Positions 46,120 through 58,169 of a DNA stretch of 64,000 nucleotides are shown piece by piece; within the stretch, counting starts at the first letter, position 1; each line of letters starts with the position of its first letter. The position numbers and the translations under genes were made by a program. The stretch comes from Apiospora phragmitis (taxonomy: Eukaryota; Ascomycota; Sordariomycetes; Amphisphaeriales; Apiosporaceae). The DNA is taken from contig JAQQWL010000013.1 in the NCBI GenBank assembly GCA_038363925.1, forward strand, positions 1,736,001 through 1,800,000, given 5' to 3'. The notes under the pieces were generated by a model. That model did no database searches. It was not told the DNA's origin and saw only the letters and a program-made list of their open reading frames with translations.

Positions 46120-48467
46120 ATGGGCGACACGTCGAGCCCAATCCGTACCAAGAGACTATTCAACTGGGATTCAAACTACATGGGCAAAGCTGATGAGAAT
46201 ACACCTTTTCTTGTCTGGAAGGAACTCATCCTGGAGGAACAACAATTCACTGATCCGCTCGACGAATTCCTGTCGATTCCCCACCATTCATCCGAGAAAC
46301 AATACCTTTCTCGGCTATTTTATCCCCTTTGCAGCAATCAGTCCGTTCGTGAATGCAGAACTCAATGCAGGACTCAAAAGTATACACCTCTCAACCGAAT
46401 TGCGGCGTGGATGGACGATAGCAGCAGAACGTATAGTGGTGTTATGACAGATGCCGAGTTCCGGGAGAATCTCACTGAGAAGGTGACAACGTCCAAACTA
46501 TACTGAAGTCTCACACGCTGACAACGACACAGCGGTTGGGACATGAAACTTTGCCAGATGCCCTTATTAGACGCATGTGAGAGTTTGTTGGTCCCTGATA
46601 GCGAGAATACGTGCTAATATTGCCAGTCATATACCCAGCCCTCATCCCGAGACTATCAGTAGCCTAATATGCAGTGTTCCCAAAAACCAAGCCGCCGTTC
46701 TTGGAGGGTTTCTGAAGAGACATATCAAAGGTGAGGGTTTGGTGAGTCTTCGCTTCGTGGTAAGCCATTCGATCTCATGCCATCCACAAGTGGTGAATGC
46801 AAGCTAACAGCCCCTAGGATGCAATGAACACGTTCGTGATGGAGTGTCACCTACCCTTTTGGGTATGGGGAGATCGTGCTGCCGGAACCAAGCGGCAGGA
46901 TGATCGAGAAACCCGGGATGGTGGCTCTCTCAGAAAGACCGAAGACTTATCCTTTCTAGCACGGCCAACAGAGTTGGATGTCGACAAGGGAGAGTACCCG
47001 GCAGCCGACTGCCTATATGAGGCCCAGTCATCTTGTGTGGTGACGGGTTATAACAACTCCTACTGGACAGCAATTTCCCTGGCGGATACATACTTCTATC
47101 CAGGTGGAATAGACAATGATGCACCGGACTGCGATGAAAACGAGGACATGCTACCATTCTACAAGGATGAGAAAGATCTGGACCCCTTGACCATTGGTAA
47201 GTTCGCACGTCCTCAAAGTCAAAGCAAGTTGGATCCTAGGCATTACTTTCTGTTCGTATTGAAAGAACGGCTAGATAAGGCTAGAGGAGAGTGGGCAACG
47301 GTTTTGTTCGAACTTTCCTTTAAAGTCCGGAATTGCGTAAGCGATTTCTCATATTCCCTTGACTACTCTAAGAAGCACTGCTTCAAGATCAGCTATTATA
47401 ATGTCATTATATACTCTTTGAGTTATATAAGTCAGGCATACTTACTATATTAGCCACAAAACTCAGATACTGTGTGTTCTCCATCAAAGATAGCCCTAGC
47501 ACATAAGGATGGGCACGCAAACCCGGTTCATCAAAGCTACGAATGGGTCACTGGATCCATGTCTGTACTCGAGCAGCTCCAGGCGACTTTGATAAAGCTG
47601 ATTAACGCCTGCGATCATTTTGATCAATACGAACTCCCTATACTGATTGGCCCGGAATCCTCAAACCAATTATTGTTACCGCCAATCCAAGAGATCCGAC
47701 AATCTATCCTCGAACTACACATTTTGCAAGACGATCTGCTCGACATATGCCGCCAGGCCGAGTATTTCAAACAAAAGGTCAGTAAAATCATTGCCATATT
47801 ATGCTAGTGAGTACGAATCTAACTTCTTGATAAGTTTGATCTACTTCTGTCCGTCGTAGACAATTCCGCAACCGTGCTGCAGCAACAGAATCATACCGCA
47901 AACTTCACATACGTAAGTTGTAGAAAAAGGCCCTCGAAACAAATTCTCACTAACAAAGCCGATTAGATACAGTACTTCGGAGCACCGACGCTGGCTGCTG
48001 GCCTTTTTCAGGCCAACGTACTTGCAGGGGCAACGTTCGTACGGTTTCTACTATCATCAGTAGTGATTGCCATCCTGGGTTTCATGGTCCAGCGACTACA
48101 AGACATGTGCTCATGGTCAACACTCTGGGATCGATTGATTCTAAGTCATTTGCCTTCTAGGGTAGTTGGTCAAAGGAAGGATCTAGGCGAGTCCGGTTCA
48201 CGGCAAGCACCCGATGCTTCTAGCCGCAGGCGACAGAGGAGCCTCCCAAGGCAACATACAATGAGACCTCACGGGTCAATGGCGGACCACCGCTGGGATG
48301 GCCGTAGATTTACGTGGAGTAGTTCTGGGCCGAATGGACAATTGCTCAGCGATGGGATGGGAGAAGAACATGCCCCTTTACAATCGGAGCGAGGACCGGA
48401 GCTCGTCACACCAGAACGGGCTTATAATAGAGGAAGAAGGCCCCATCCATCTTTACATCATAATTGA
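46120..48467 (+). CDS. Membrane protein of unknown function, seven exons, intact
   Basis: Exons 46120-46482, 46533-46576, 46627-46741, 46818-47336, 47490-47781, 47860-47912 and 47967-48467 all splice in frame to 628 aa, so the gene is undamaged. The start is MGDTSSPIRTKRLFNWDSNYMG. Middle blocks such as HLPFWVWGD, TELDVDKGEYPAADCLYE, DPRHYFLFVLKERLDKARGE and WATVLFELSFKV, then a helical region (QEIRQSILELHILQDDLLDICRQAEYF), are followed by YFGAPTLAAGLFQANVLAG and the clear membrane helix RFLLSSVVIAILGFMV. The tail of about 120 residues is Arg/Ser-rich and disordered. The arrangement, helical bundle then C-terminal membrane segments, recalls fungal CorA-like accessory proteins, but no GMN motif is present, so I leave the function open. 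Confidence 0.65.
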
Positions 48468-49913
48468 GTCTCTATTGCAAACAATTCAAGATGGCTCATT
48501 GGGCCTGCTAACCCTCCCAGTATGTGAACGATTGTTTAGGAGTATACTATTGATGACTGCCCTCGAATTAGAAACAAAGCTTTAGGAATGATCAAATAAG
48601 AGGATGAGTCCCGCGTACTATCGTGAGTTTTAGATAATGATCACAAAACTCGAATCGATAATATTGTGACTATAAATATATAGGACTACACGTTTTGCAT
48701 ATTTCAAATAACCATGTCACATCTAAGATATTTTACTACTTCCCACCGAGTTGCTATTAGAGATAGTAGAGTATTTGGACACACTCTACTCGTCATCCGT
48801 AATCTGTCAACGCAGTACTCACGGCTTACTGCTCTCTAGTGTATACATAATAAAGCCGGGCTTGGGTGCGTAATGCACACTTGCCTGACTCTTATCTGTA
48901 GCAACGTCAAATATTGGGGGGTCTATATCAACCCACGTTTTGAATAGAGGCGTAGAACGAGAATCGCTATTCCCAAAGTTTATCTCACCTATTTCGCACA
49001 AGGCAGCGGTACTTTTGAAGTGATCGTCATTGTGGATATTGATGCCTAAGTAAATCAGCCCCGTGATTGCCTCGGTTGCTCATATAGCTAGCTCACCCAA
49101 TCTACAACAGCCACGACAGCAAGCGACGCCTTCTCGCTATGGTCAAGAGCGGTACATACATCTCGGTCGCTCACTCCGAAACTGTGCAACCACAACGATA
49201 TACCTGTACATCGGCCATTGCGTAGGCACTGACAGGCGTAGAATGGCGGATAGCCCCCTTTTCATCGCAGCCCAGGCACGACAGCAACTTGAAATCTGGT
49301 TTTGGGGCGAACAAGGCAGACTCTTATCAGGCCGAGTATCGGCGATCAGGGGACTGCACAGAATATATACTGTGGTCGGATGACCCGTTTAGGTATCCCC
49401 GTGCTCTGTAGGTGATATTGCATTGTTTTTGATAGGAAACGCGTGTTTGTATTGCTCGGCTCACCGGTTGACCCCTCATCATCATAGCAATATTTGGCGA
49501 GCCAATAACTACCTCCGTCTGCCCAGAGGCTGATGGTCATGAAACGATCAGTTCGTGGCGACGGGCTATTGGTTGGCAGTCAGAAACCTTAACCAATCAC
49601 CCGGGGCTCCAAATACATGTACGACCGCCATGAAAACCCAACGTCCATGGGTGATGCTACCCAAGATTCAGGTTGGACTCTCATTGCTTCAAATGCGCCC
49701 CGATACATTGGCGTCATGCACTTTCGCCTCACTTATCGTCTTGAGGCTCTGCTGATGGCATATTTTGAAAGATGCCTAGTAGGACTCCTTGAGCCTAACC
49801 TTTCCCCGATCAAACTATGCCTTGCAAGTAGACGAGCAAGCAACACCTTCTTCCGAAGGTAGAGATAGCTTCCGTACCAGACAAAGGTCTTAAGGCTTTT
49901 CAACATAGGCAAT
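48468..49913. other. Intergenic, no recognised gene
   Basis: Several frames of 60-106 codons show no family pattern. The plus-strand frame 49063-49383 (TIYLYIGH, SPLFIAAQARQQLEIWFWGEQG) is faintly protein-like but unsupported. Confidence 0.45.
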
Positions 49914-52005
49914 ATGGCTAGCCTCACAGATCTCGAAGGACGCCTCGCGGGCCTCGGTCTGAGCGCCCCTTTCCGAGCGTCCCCGCAGCCAATGCCCTGA
50001 CGAAACCCATCGACATCTACCGGCTACACCTCGCCAGCCTTATCGCCTCGACGCTAGAGTGCGATGTGGCGGCCGCCTACGAAGCAATATTGACGGCAAC
50101 CGATCTGACCTTGGCGGACCTAGCGGTGGTCGTGCCCAAATTGAAGCCGAAAGATGTCAAAGATATCAAGGCGTTCGCTATAGAACTAGTCCAGAAAGTA
50201 CGCGCTCTAACCGGGGTTTTGCTTGTTGCTCCCCAAAACGCTATGGCAAAGAATAAGATGAGCTAACGACCCCCCTTTCATTTGTAGCTACCTACGTCGC
50301 CCCCTTTATGCGGTCCCTTACCCGGATGGGGTTCAGCTCCGCTTCTTCTTCTCTCAGAAGACCCTCCCTCTTTTGATGGTACCGTACATCCGTGAGAGAG
50401 GCACGACCTACGGCGAAGATCATGCACAGGGGCTCCAAGACCCGGCCAATCCGGACGGGGGTCGTAAGAAGATCGTTGTGGAGTTTTCGTCGCCGAACAT
50501 TCCCGGCGACTTCAATGGATCCCACCTGAGAAGTACCATCATCGGTGCCTTCGTGGCCAAGATGTACGAGTGCATGGGCTGGGACGTGGTGCGGATGAAC
50601 TACCTCGGCGACTGGGGCAAGGATCTGGCCATCTTCGCGGTCGGGTGGGAGAAGTACGGCTTCGAGGAGGCGTTGGAAGCCGACCCGCTCGACCACATCA
50701 TGGATGTCTTCGGCAAGATCAAAGCCGACTTCCAGCCCGAGCTGGATGCCAGCAAGCAGGCCAAGAACGAGAACAAGAGCACGGCCGAGATCGAGAGCCA
50801 GGGCATCTTCGCCCAGCGGGACGGCTTCTTCAAGAAGCTGGAAGACAAGGACGAGGAGGCCCTCGCGTTCTGGAAGAAGTTCCGCGACATCACCCTCAGC
50901 CAAGCTCGAGCCGGCCTACAAGCGGCTCGGGGTCACCTTCGACGAGTACTTGGGCGAGTCCCAGCCTCTGCAGGAGACCATGACCGAGATCGAAGCAACC
51001 CTCACCGCGAGCGGTGTGCTCCAGGAGAGCGATGGGTCCCAGATCATCAACTTCGAGGACCACGGCAACAAGGGATTGGGCACCGTCATCGTGCGGGCCC
51101 GCACGGGCTCCAGCACGTACTTCCTGCGGGACCTCGCCGCCGCGGTGGACCGCGAGAGGAACCACGCGTTCGACAAGATGATCTACGTCGTCGCCTCGAA
51201 GCAGAACTCGCACTTCCAGCAGGTCTTCAAAACCCTCGAGCTCCTGGGTCGCGCGGACCTCGCCGAGAAGCTGCAGCACGTCAGCTTTGGCGATATTACG
51301 GGCATGGCGCCCCACGTGAAGAAGACCATGTCGCTGGGCCACATTATTGACGAGTGTGCGGAGATCATGCAGGCTGCGGAATCTGAGGATGGAAAGGAGA
51401 ATGAGGATGACGGCGACGAGGGCACTGCTGCCACCGCTGATGGTGAAGAAAAGCTCGCCCCGGCTGGTGGAGGTGATCCGGCTGCTGTTGGCGGTCTTCT
51501 ATCCTTGGACCTGTTCGGGAAGCGCTCCCACGGCTACGCCTTCGACAAGAAACGCATGACGGCTGAGGAGGGCGACTCGTGCTGGATGCTCCAGCGGGAG
51601 CACGCCAAGCTTGTCTCGGTAATCGCCGAGCTCAGGGGACCCGAGGGAGAGGGCGACAATTCCGGAGGCGACGATCCGACCCCTGACCACGCAGTGCTGC
51701 AGAGGGACGAGAGCATTGACCTGCTCAGGATGTTGGCACAGTACCCCGACGTCACCGCGGCCACGTTCAAGACGCTCGAGCCCCACGGGTTGCTGTCGTA
51801 CCTGTCACGGCTGGCGGAGGCGTCTGCGATGGAGCTAGATGAAGAGGAAGAAGATGAAGGTGGTGATGAAGATGGGGCTGGACCCAGCAGTGCTGCTCCC
51901 GAAGAGGAGACGGCCGAGAGCCGAAAGGCGAAGTTGATGTTGTACGAGTGCGTCAAGCAGGTGCTTGGCCATGGGATGAACTTGCTTGGGGTCCCCCCTA
52001 TTTGA
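49914..52005 (+). pseudogene. Arginyl-tRNA synthetase paralogue with lost HIGH and KMSKS motifs and frameshifts
   Basis: Sequence order follows cytosolic ArgRS: N-terminal MASLTDLEGRLAGLGLSAPF and KPIDIYRLHLASLIAS, an intron near 50193-50287, then VQLRFFFSQKTLP, VVEFSSPNIPGDFN, HLRSTIIGAFVAKMYE, RMNYLGDWGKDLAIFAVGWEKYG, NKGLGTVIVRARTGSSTYFLRDLAA, FDKMIYVVASKQNSHFQQVF and the DALR-type anticodon-binding end LLRMLAQYPDVTAATFKTLEP to MNLLGVPPI. The HIGH block, normally FHAGHLRS, reads FNGSHLRS, and the GMS-R-G loop reads GMAPHVKK, so adenylation is doubtful. Two acidic insertions (EDGKENEDDGDEG and LDEEEEDEGGDEDG) are unusual. Frame changes occur in exon 1 (about 49970), possibly at the start of exon 2, and near 50900 (DITLS / KLEPAYKRL). 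Codon use is still GC-rich and otherwise open, so decay is recent or the shifts are errors. It cannot be the cell's only ArgRS. Confidence 0.75.
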
Positions 52006-52872
52006 GGTTTAAGCACACACACAGGGCTTGGCGTGTTTGACATATTGGGTTGTTCCTCGAGCGAATCTTGGGTTCAGTTGGTCTGCGTTGTCACTTTGGT
52101 TATGATGATTACGACGATGATGGGCCGTGTACAAGAAATTGTTTACAGTATTATCTAACGACAGATTGATCACCATTGGGTTTATAACATGGAAAAAGCT
52201 GATTGCCGAGCATGATGGTGACATGCAACCAGCGGGGTTTTTTTTTCCAGGGCGAACCAATCGACCCCCTATTCTACGAAATCCCTTAACTATTGCCCAA
52301 TTCATCCTGACGTATTTCGAGACTAATCCGAACGTAGAATACAATAGCGACATTATTATGAGTGGCAAAATGCACTTTACATCGTAGGCCACCCAGATAC
52401 TCATCCATTCTCTCACCTTGGTCTTTCAAACACATCAAGCTTGTCACACTTCCCGTTTTGAGTTTACGCTGTCGTTGTACAGCTTGTTTTTAGTTTTCTA
52501 TTCATTGGGAACCATATCTCCGATCTCGCCATTGCCTCCACCTTGTGCGTAGTTGAGAAAAGATAAAGCGATAACAGCCGCTTGGGAGTACTGAGGGAAT
52601 AAATAATTCACTCATGAATCTCCGGTCATAGCTAGAATATGCCGAAAGCTTTCCTAGGACAAAATCACCGTTTCTTGGATATCCGAGGCCACTCACTATC
52701 TGTAGGAGCACACACATTCTCGGCGGTCCACCAAGCTCCTCGACTCTTAGCGCTGTCTACACCTCTCTGGAGCCGCATGCACCTCACTCCCCATTAGCAT
52801 TCACGATCTGACTCAACATGAGCCTGATGCGCAGGGCAGTGGCCTTCAAGTTGCGAAGATCGATCCATTGTC
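52006..52872. other. Intergenic, no recognised gene
   Basis: This is the 3' flank of the ArgRS paralogue followed by sequence with no coding signal. Confidence 0.5.
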
Positions 52873-54174
52873 AGGATGGCGCCTTTGGGTCACCCATGCT
52901 TGGTATGCCAAACGGCTCCAGCCAACAGCAAGCCGCTACCTATCAAATGGCGAACAGTGTCCTTCATTGACTATCCAGGCATGTTCCTCTCGCTTCTAGA
53001 GGTTGTCACCCTTATCTACGCTGTCGAAAAAGGGCGGTGCCCACCAAAGATGGGGCAGTCCTGACATAGTCGCTACGCTCGCCATCAGTGCCGCGGCCAT
53101 AGCCTGTTTCGCCGCCTGTGAGTGGCTTGTGTCGAGTGCAAAAATCCAAAGGGTCCGAATGCTGCCTCTGTTTCCCATCCGCCGTATTAACACACGAGTA
53201 CTAGCCTCGATCTTCTTGTACGTTTCGACTCTTACTCAGCAGGAGCGCCTTTGCCTCCTTTTCTTCCTAACACCCCCAACCTCGCCGGATTTCATGCATG
53301 ATTACCTCCAATACTACAATGCTGACTATCAAACTAGGACCTCGTTCCTCGTCGGCTTCCCTTTCATGATGACTACTGTATTCTTGCCCCAGCGGTTTCA
53401 AATCCAAAACGGCCTGACAGCCATTGAAGCCGGCCTCCGTATGCTCCCTCTTCTGCTGCTGTCGGCCACCGTGGGGGTCTCGGCGGGTTGCTTGCAGTCC
53501 GTTGGAACGTCAGCTGGTACACCTTAGCCTCTTCGCAGTGCTTGCAAATTGTCGGGCTCGGGCTCATGACTACGCTGCCGACGACAGGAGACGTGTCGCC
53601 TGCGCAGTATGGATACCAGGCAGTGCTGGGTCTTGGTTTTGGGCTTACAATAGGCTGTAAGGCTCTCTGCTGTGAAATTTGAAATACAAACACTAAGTAT
53701 AGATAGGCTTTATGGCTCTCTCGAAGGTGGAAGTCTGCGGAGAGGATTCTGGTAAGTCATGCACTTGAAATCATACGCCCTCCTTATACTCTATGAAGGG
53801 ACCCCTTTACTGACGCTATCTACTCTTGTTTTCCCCTTCGAACAGATATAACGATCGGTGCGATCACGCAAGTTCGTGTCCTAGGCGGCCTCCTAGGTGT
53901 CGCGATCGCACAAGCCGTGGTATCCGGGCAGGTCTCCGCAAAGCTGGCGAAGACACTGGGTCACGAGAGCCTGGAAGCAATCCTGGACTCACCTAGGGCC
54001 ATAGCAAACCTTCCTCCAGATCAGAAGTTCACTGCGATTCAGGCCTACGGAGACGCTTTTAACTTACTAAGCAAGATCGCGGCAGGAAACGCGGCTGCAG
54101 CTCTGGTGGCGTGCATGGGTGAATGGAGGCGGAAGCCCTTGTCACCTGCCAAGTATGCCGAGAGGAAAACCTGA
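52873..54174 (+). pseudogene. MFS multidrug transporter DHA2 remnant
   Basis: Pieces of a 14-helix DHA2-type exporter follow each other in different frames: FIDYPGMFLSLLEVVTLIYAVEKG, then DIVATLAISAAAIACFAACEW, then TRTSFLVGFPFMMTTVFLPQRFQ with NGLTAIEAGLRMLPLLLLSATVG, then GLGLMTTLPTTGDVSPAQYGYQAVLGLGFG, then TIGAITQVRVLGGLLGVAIA and the cytosolic tail LDSPRAIANLPPDQK. The first half of the transporter, including motif A, is missing upstream, and at least three frame changes separate the pieces. It is a dead gene. Confidence 0.75.
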
Positions 54175-54801
54175 CCTGTCATTATCATTCTCTCATATGG
54201 GTGCGACTAAAATTTTTGTTGGAACAGCTAGATGTCCATATTACTCCAAAAGGGGTGCCACGTGCCTACGTGCACGAACCCCTTTCCTGTTTCATGAAGA
54301 GGGGCATACAATGCCCCTCGCAGCTAGCAAAAGATAGACATGAACAACAGAATATAGCAATACAGCACCACTTGAACCCCCACTTGTACGTACGTACGAA
54401 AGCCCATTCAACAATTTTATCGGTTAGCAAGTAATTATTCGCTTACACCTTAAACTTCGGAGCGAGTCTAATCTCCTATAATGATTCATCTCTAGACTCC
54501 CCCTTTTTCGTGATTATCAAAAGGCAATCCATGGCCGCGTCAAACGTAGGCCACGACACCCTATTCACACAACACACATGGTTACTGAGGGCTATATGAC
54601 ATGAGTAATCATCGTGGGCCCTGGTCTCGTGCTGGATTTTGTGTTGATGTGGCCTGGGCCTTCCCCGCCTCGGACCGCCAATCCGCTCAACGAACCATGG
54701 CATCGCCAAAGCTTGCTGGCCAGTCACCAAGCCGCCCCCAGAATCAAACCAAGCCCTGACAGGACTTATAAATCAGATTAACATATCCCTCCTTTGACCC
54801 T
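54175..54801. other. Intergenic, no recognised gene
   Basis: No conserved frame is seen between the DHA2 remnant and the tRNA-like sequence. Confidence 0.5.
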
Positions 54802-54873
54802 GCCGGTGTAGCCTAGCGGTAGTATTCTTATCTATATACTTAAAGGCAAGAGGGTTCAACTCCCTCTGCGGTC
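54802..54873 (+). pseudogene. tRNA-like relic
   Basis: Exactly 72 bases with a perfect A box (TAGCCTAGCGG), a perfect T arm (GAGGG-TTCAACT-CCCTC, B box GGTTCAACTCC) and a T-rich stretch downstream that could terminate Pol III. The acceptor stem GCCGGTG / TGCGGTC has two mismatches, and the D and anticodon stems do not pair, so the anticodon is unreadable. A decayed tRNA gene is the likely explanation. Pol III transcription is still conceivable. Confidence 0.45.
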
Positions 54874-55086
54874 AATTTTTCGAGCCCGTCTCTGGGCAAA
54901 ACCTTTTGCCCCCACGATGTTTTCCTTTTCGCCATTTTACGTTATTCTCAAACGTTCGGTATTTTGATCATGTAAGCGAATGAGATGGCATGGGTGTATT
55001 TGTTCTATTAAGCTTGCAATTGATCCTCGTAAATCATGAAAAGAGGAATATGTACATATATATAGAACAATTATTCTACACAAAAG
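54874..55086. other. Short intergenic region
   Basis: AT-rich flank of the tRNA relic and of the S41 gene's 3' end. Nothing else is visible. Confidence 0.5.
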
Positions 55087-57500
55087 TTACAACATATAGG
55101 TAGTAGAGAAACGAAAGGTAGTTAAATCGGACAGCCCCCAAGCCGCATCGTGGGCATCCGTCCACTGCTGCGTCATGTTGTAGAGATTGCGGAGAGTGTA
55201 GTACAAGCGACAGTCGGCCGCCTCGCACTTGAACTGAAGCGGCACCGCCGCGTCGCTCCTGAACTCGTCCTCCCGGATCTGGTCGCGCAGGTTGAAGTAG
55301 GCGGCGGACCAGAGGCCCGCGTCGCGCGTCTTGGAGTTGGGCGGGATGTTCGGCAGCGTCCGGTTGGCCAGGTCGTCGACCAGGCCGCCACCGTGAGGTC
55401 GGCGTCCAGGGCGCTGCTGGAGTAGGCCCGGGCCTCGCGGCTGCCGCTGGCGGCTTGCATGGGGCCGGGGGCGGGTCGGCCGCCCATGGCGACGGTGCGG
55501 GCGCCCTTGCGGGTCACGAGCTCCACGAACATTGAGCATGCTGAAGAGCAGAGACCGTCTGTGAGCTGCACAAGTGAGTCGTTAGATGCGTCGTAGTTGC
55601 GGATGGCACCACGTTAGTCACCAATACCACATCTTTCGGTTTCCAGTGCTCTACTGTCATACTGCCGGCGTCTTCAAGGTAATCGGTGGGGAGGTTGCCG
55701 CCGAACATCTCATAGATGAAAATCGGATCTGAGAGGTTGTATCTCTCCTAATGATTGGCCTGATTAGTATAATGAATGCTTCAGTTAGGAATGTATCGCA
55801 GCCAGACTTACTACCAAGGTGAAGTCATCCCCAAGATTACGTTTGGGACCAGCGTACTCCTGCCAGTTCGCAAAGTTTTTGCCAGTTTCTGCATCCACAC
55901 GAGGCGTGATAACCCACTCGTCCACCAACCCGAGTTCCCAGTCGGCGAAATCTTCGTCTGATTCAGGATCTAATTTATTCCACCAGTTTGTGGTCGCGTT
56001 GCCCAGGATATTGCCCAGGGTGTGACTACGTCTGCGGCTGCCGGCAAACGGTACTCCCATCGGGAAGAACCTCAGGAAGGTGTCCATAACCAGGGTAACT
56101 TCCCTCCTGAGTTTTGCTGGAGATCGATAATAATCTTGGAAAGATTGTTCTTGGAAGCGCCATCGATGAATTCTTGGACGGTCTGGGTGAAGCTGTTGAG
56201 GTAGTCTCCGTACTGAGAGAACGACGGCAGACTCAAAACACCGGTGGACAGCCCGTGGAGGTAATATCCTGTGACGATACCTCCACCACTAATTTGCAAA
56301 TCCGGTTGATGCACATCTGGCTGCTCCGGATACGCTTGGTGGCTTTCGTCTGACCAATTGCCGTCGCCGCCTGATGGTTCCGGCAAGTCTTCTTCGTTGT
56401 TGTCGGTCTGCACGTCGTCCCTCTTTCCGACCGTGTTGCTCTCAAAGTTGGGGTGAGCAGGATACCCGTTTACCCCTGGATAGAGCCCCAAAGCGAAGAA
56501 GTTGTACATGTCCCCGCTCGTTGCTATCGGACCGGCATCAAGCGGGTAGGTGTAGTAGGCGAGCCAGAATGTCTCGAGCGGGTCGGTAGCGTTCTCAAAG
56601 GTGAAAGTAAGCTCATCGCCGGGATAGAACGTGGCGGCGCCCTGCCAAACGTTCGGCTAGCCTTGGATGTCCTGCGCTGGGTGGCCCATCAACGCGTTCC
56701 ACTCTGCGTGGCTCTCCACGTAGCCGATCGAGTTAAGCGAGGCGAAGTCGGTCAGATAATCGATAACGTCTCTGCCGTTGATCTGCGATATTGGAGAAGG
56801 CATCCAAGTCCAGCCATCTGACTGGGCCTGTTGGATGTCGTCTGATGCCAGACTGTTAGCGATGACTGTGGCAAGTGAGTGGACGGAGTCTCTATGAATA
56901 CAAACTTGCCTGTCAGATAGGCTTTGGGAGGCTCTTTTCCATCTATAGAGACGGACGAGATGGAGTATGGGCTGCCGTACACGAATGGCGTCGTAAGGCC
57001 GATGTTGAGATAGACGTGTGCATCATGGATAGCCAACACCAACTTCTGCAGATCGACCTCGAACTCGTATTGGTTCTGGCAGTAGCCCGCGGTTACGTTG
57101 GTCTCTATGCGATGGAGAACATGCCCCACGTCGATGGCTGGCTGCTGATAGCCTCCCGGCGGACTCTTGAGGAAGGCCAAGGTGCTCTGAAACTGCAGCG
57201 TGGTGTTGTAGTATTCCAGGAAACGGAGAGCCGGGTCGGCATAGAACGGAACGCTGCTTAGAAAACTCTGCAAATCAACGGCCCAAAAGTAATAGGCTAT
57301 ATGAATCAGTCCTGTTGGACACAAATGTCCCATAACGATGTATGGGAATGAAGCTACTTACAGTCTTCGTCGCCTGTGTTCGCCTGGGTCATTAGATCGC
57401 CGCATATCGAACTGTCATCAGGGTCTGCGGAGACGGCTTCTACAGCGCGGAAAGCGCCCAGAGAGGCGCAGAGGCCCAGGAGATAGGCGTGGAGCAGCAT
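55087..57500 (-). pseudogene. Secreted S41-family (tail-specific/CPAF-like) serine peptidase, disrupted
   Basis: The start at 57500 opens a signal peptide (MLLHAYLLGLCASLGAFRAVEA). An intron with a GTAAGT donor after GDEDC leads to the CPAF-like domain: DLQSFLSSVPFYADPALRFLEYYN, VDLQKLVLAIHDAHVYLN, SISSVSIDGKEPPKAYLT. A 44-bp intron with a GC donor (GCAAGT...CACAG, 56909-56866) joins this to VIANSLASDD in frame. Later come YPGDELTFTFENATDP, the S41 core SKIIIDLQQNSGG, FFPMGVPFAGSRRRSHTLGNI, and the nucleophile region LTDGLCSSACSMFVELV (Ser in the SSACS turn). Lesions: in-frame TAG at 56657-56659 (AQDIQG-stop-PNVWQG), a missing base between NSGG and VMDTFLRFF (about 56090-56105), and another frame change near 55390. 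Fungal relatives occur both as stand-alone secreted proteins and in RiPP clusters (UstP type); no cluster partner is visible here. Confidence 0.75.
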
Positions 57501-58169
57501 CTTGCTCGACAGTATTGTCTACCCTGGAATTCGAACGGCGACGAAATAGCAGATGCCAAGTAGGGTTCCTCCTGGTACAGGGACATCAAGACTTTTGTAG
57601 CGATTCCCAATGATATCTTGCCTACCTAGTATGTGACTCGCAAGGGTATTAGGTATCACTTACGCTAGTATCGGAGCTTACTTTTAGCTCCAGGGCAGTA
57701 AAGCCAAGACTAGACCAGGACCCTGGCGCCGTTCAATTTCCGTTGCTCGCCGAAGGGACGAAGCTGCATATCCCGGGGCTTAGTGGTGGAATAAGCAATG
57801 ATGATGAATATGGGGGCCAGAGGCTAGCCTGGTACCCTTGTTTTTCTTGGCGCCCCATTGCACGAGACTATTCACATGCCCGTCTGGGGCACAGGAGCTG
57901 AGGTCGAGAGGTCAGCACTAAGCCACACCCGGCTCCTCTAATTTCTAAGATCGACCCGTTACTGACCAGTCGCAGGTAAACCACAGAGCGTATTAATTGC
58001 ACAACGGGGGGTGAATCCTCCGCCCAAGAGGAAGAAGGCCAGCCTTACGACCCAGGCACTTATGAAGATCAACGCTTTCGCCCGGCCCAGAACCAAAGCC
58101 TGAATTTGTTACCCAACAGCGCGGGAAGCGAGTTCCATTTCACACTTTCAAGCTTCCAGTTTACCGACA
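57501..58169. other. Divergent intergenic region
   Basis: It holds the 5' flanks of the S41 gene (minus) and of the NACHT-like gene (plus). No gene is seen. Confidence 0.5.

Noticed and set aside
49914..52005. Arg-containing cyclodipeptide synthase or similar new tRNA-dependent peptide enzyme
   Set aside because: The frame is plainly a synthetase homologue with its usual domain order and anticodon-binding end. As I recall, the fungal Arg-cyclodipeptide synthases are not ArgRS relatives, and no tailoring genes are clustered here.
55087..57500. Ustiloxin-like RiPP cluster centred on the S41 peptidase
   Set aside because: No UstYa-like (DUF3328) HxxHC oxidase and no precursor with repeated core peptides and KR/KEX sites could be found nearby.
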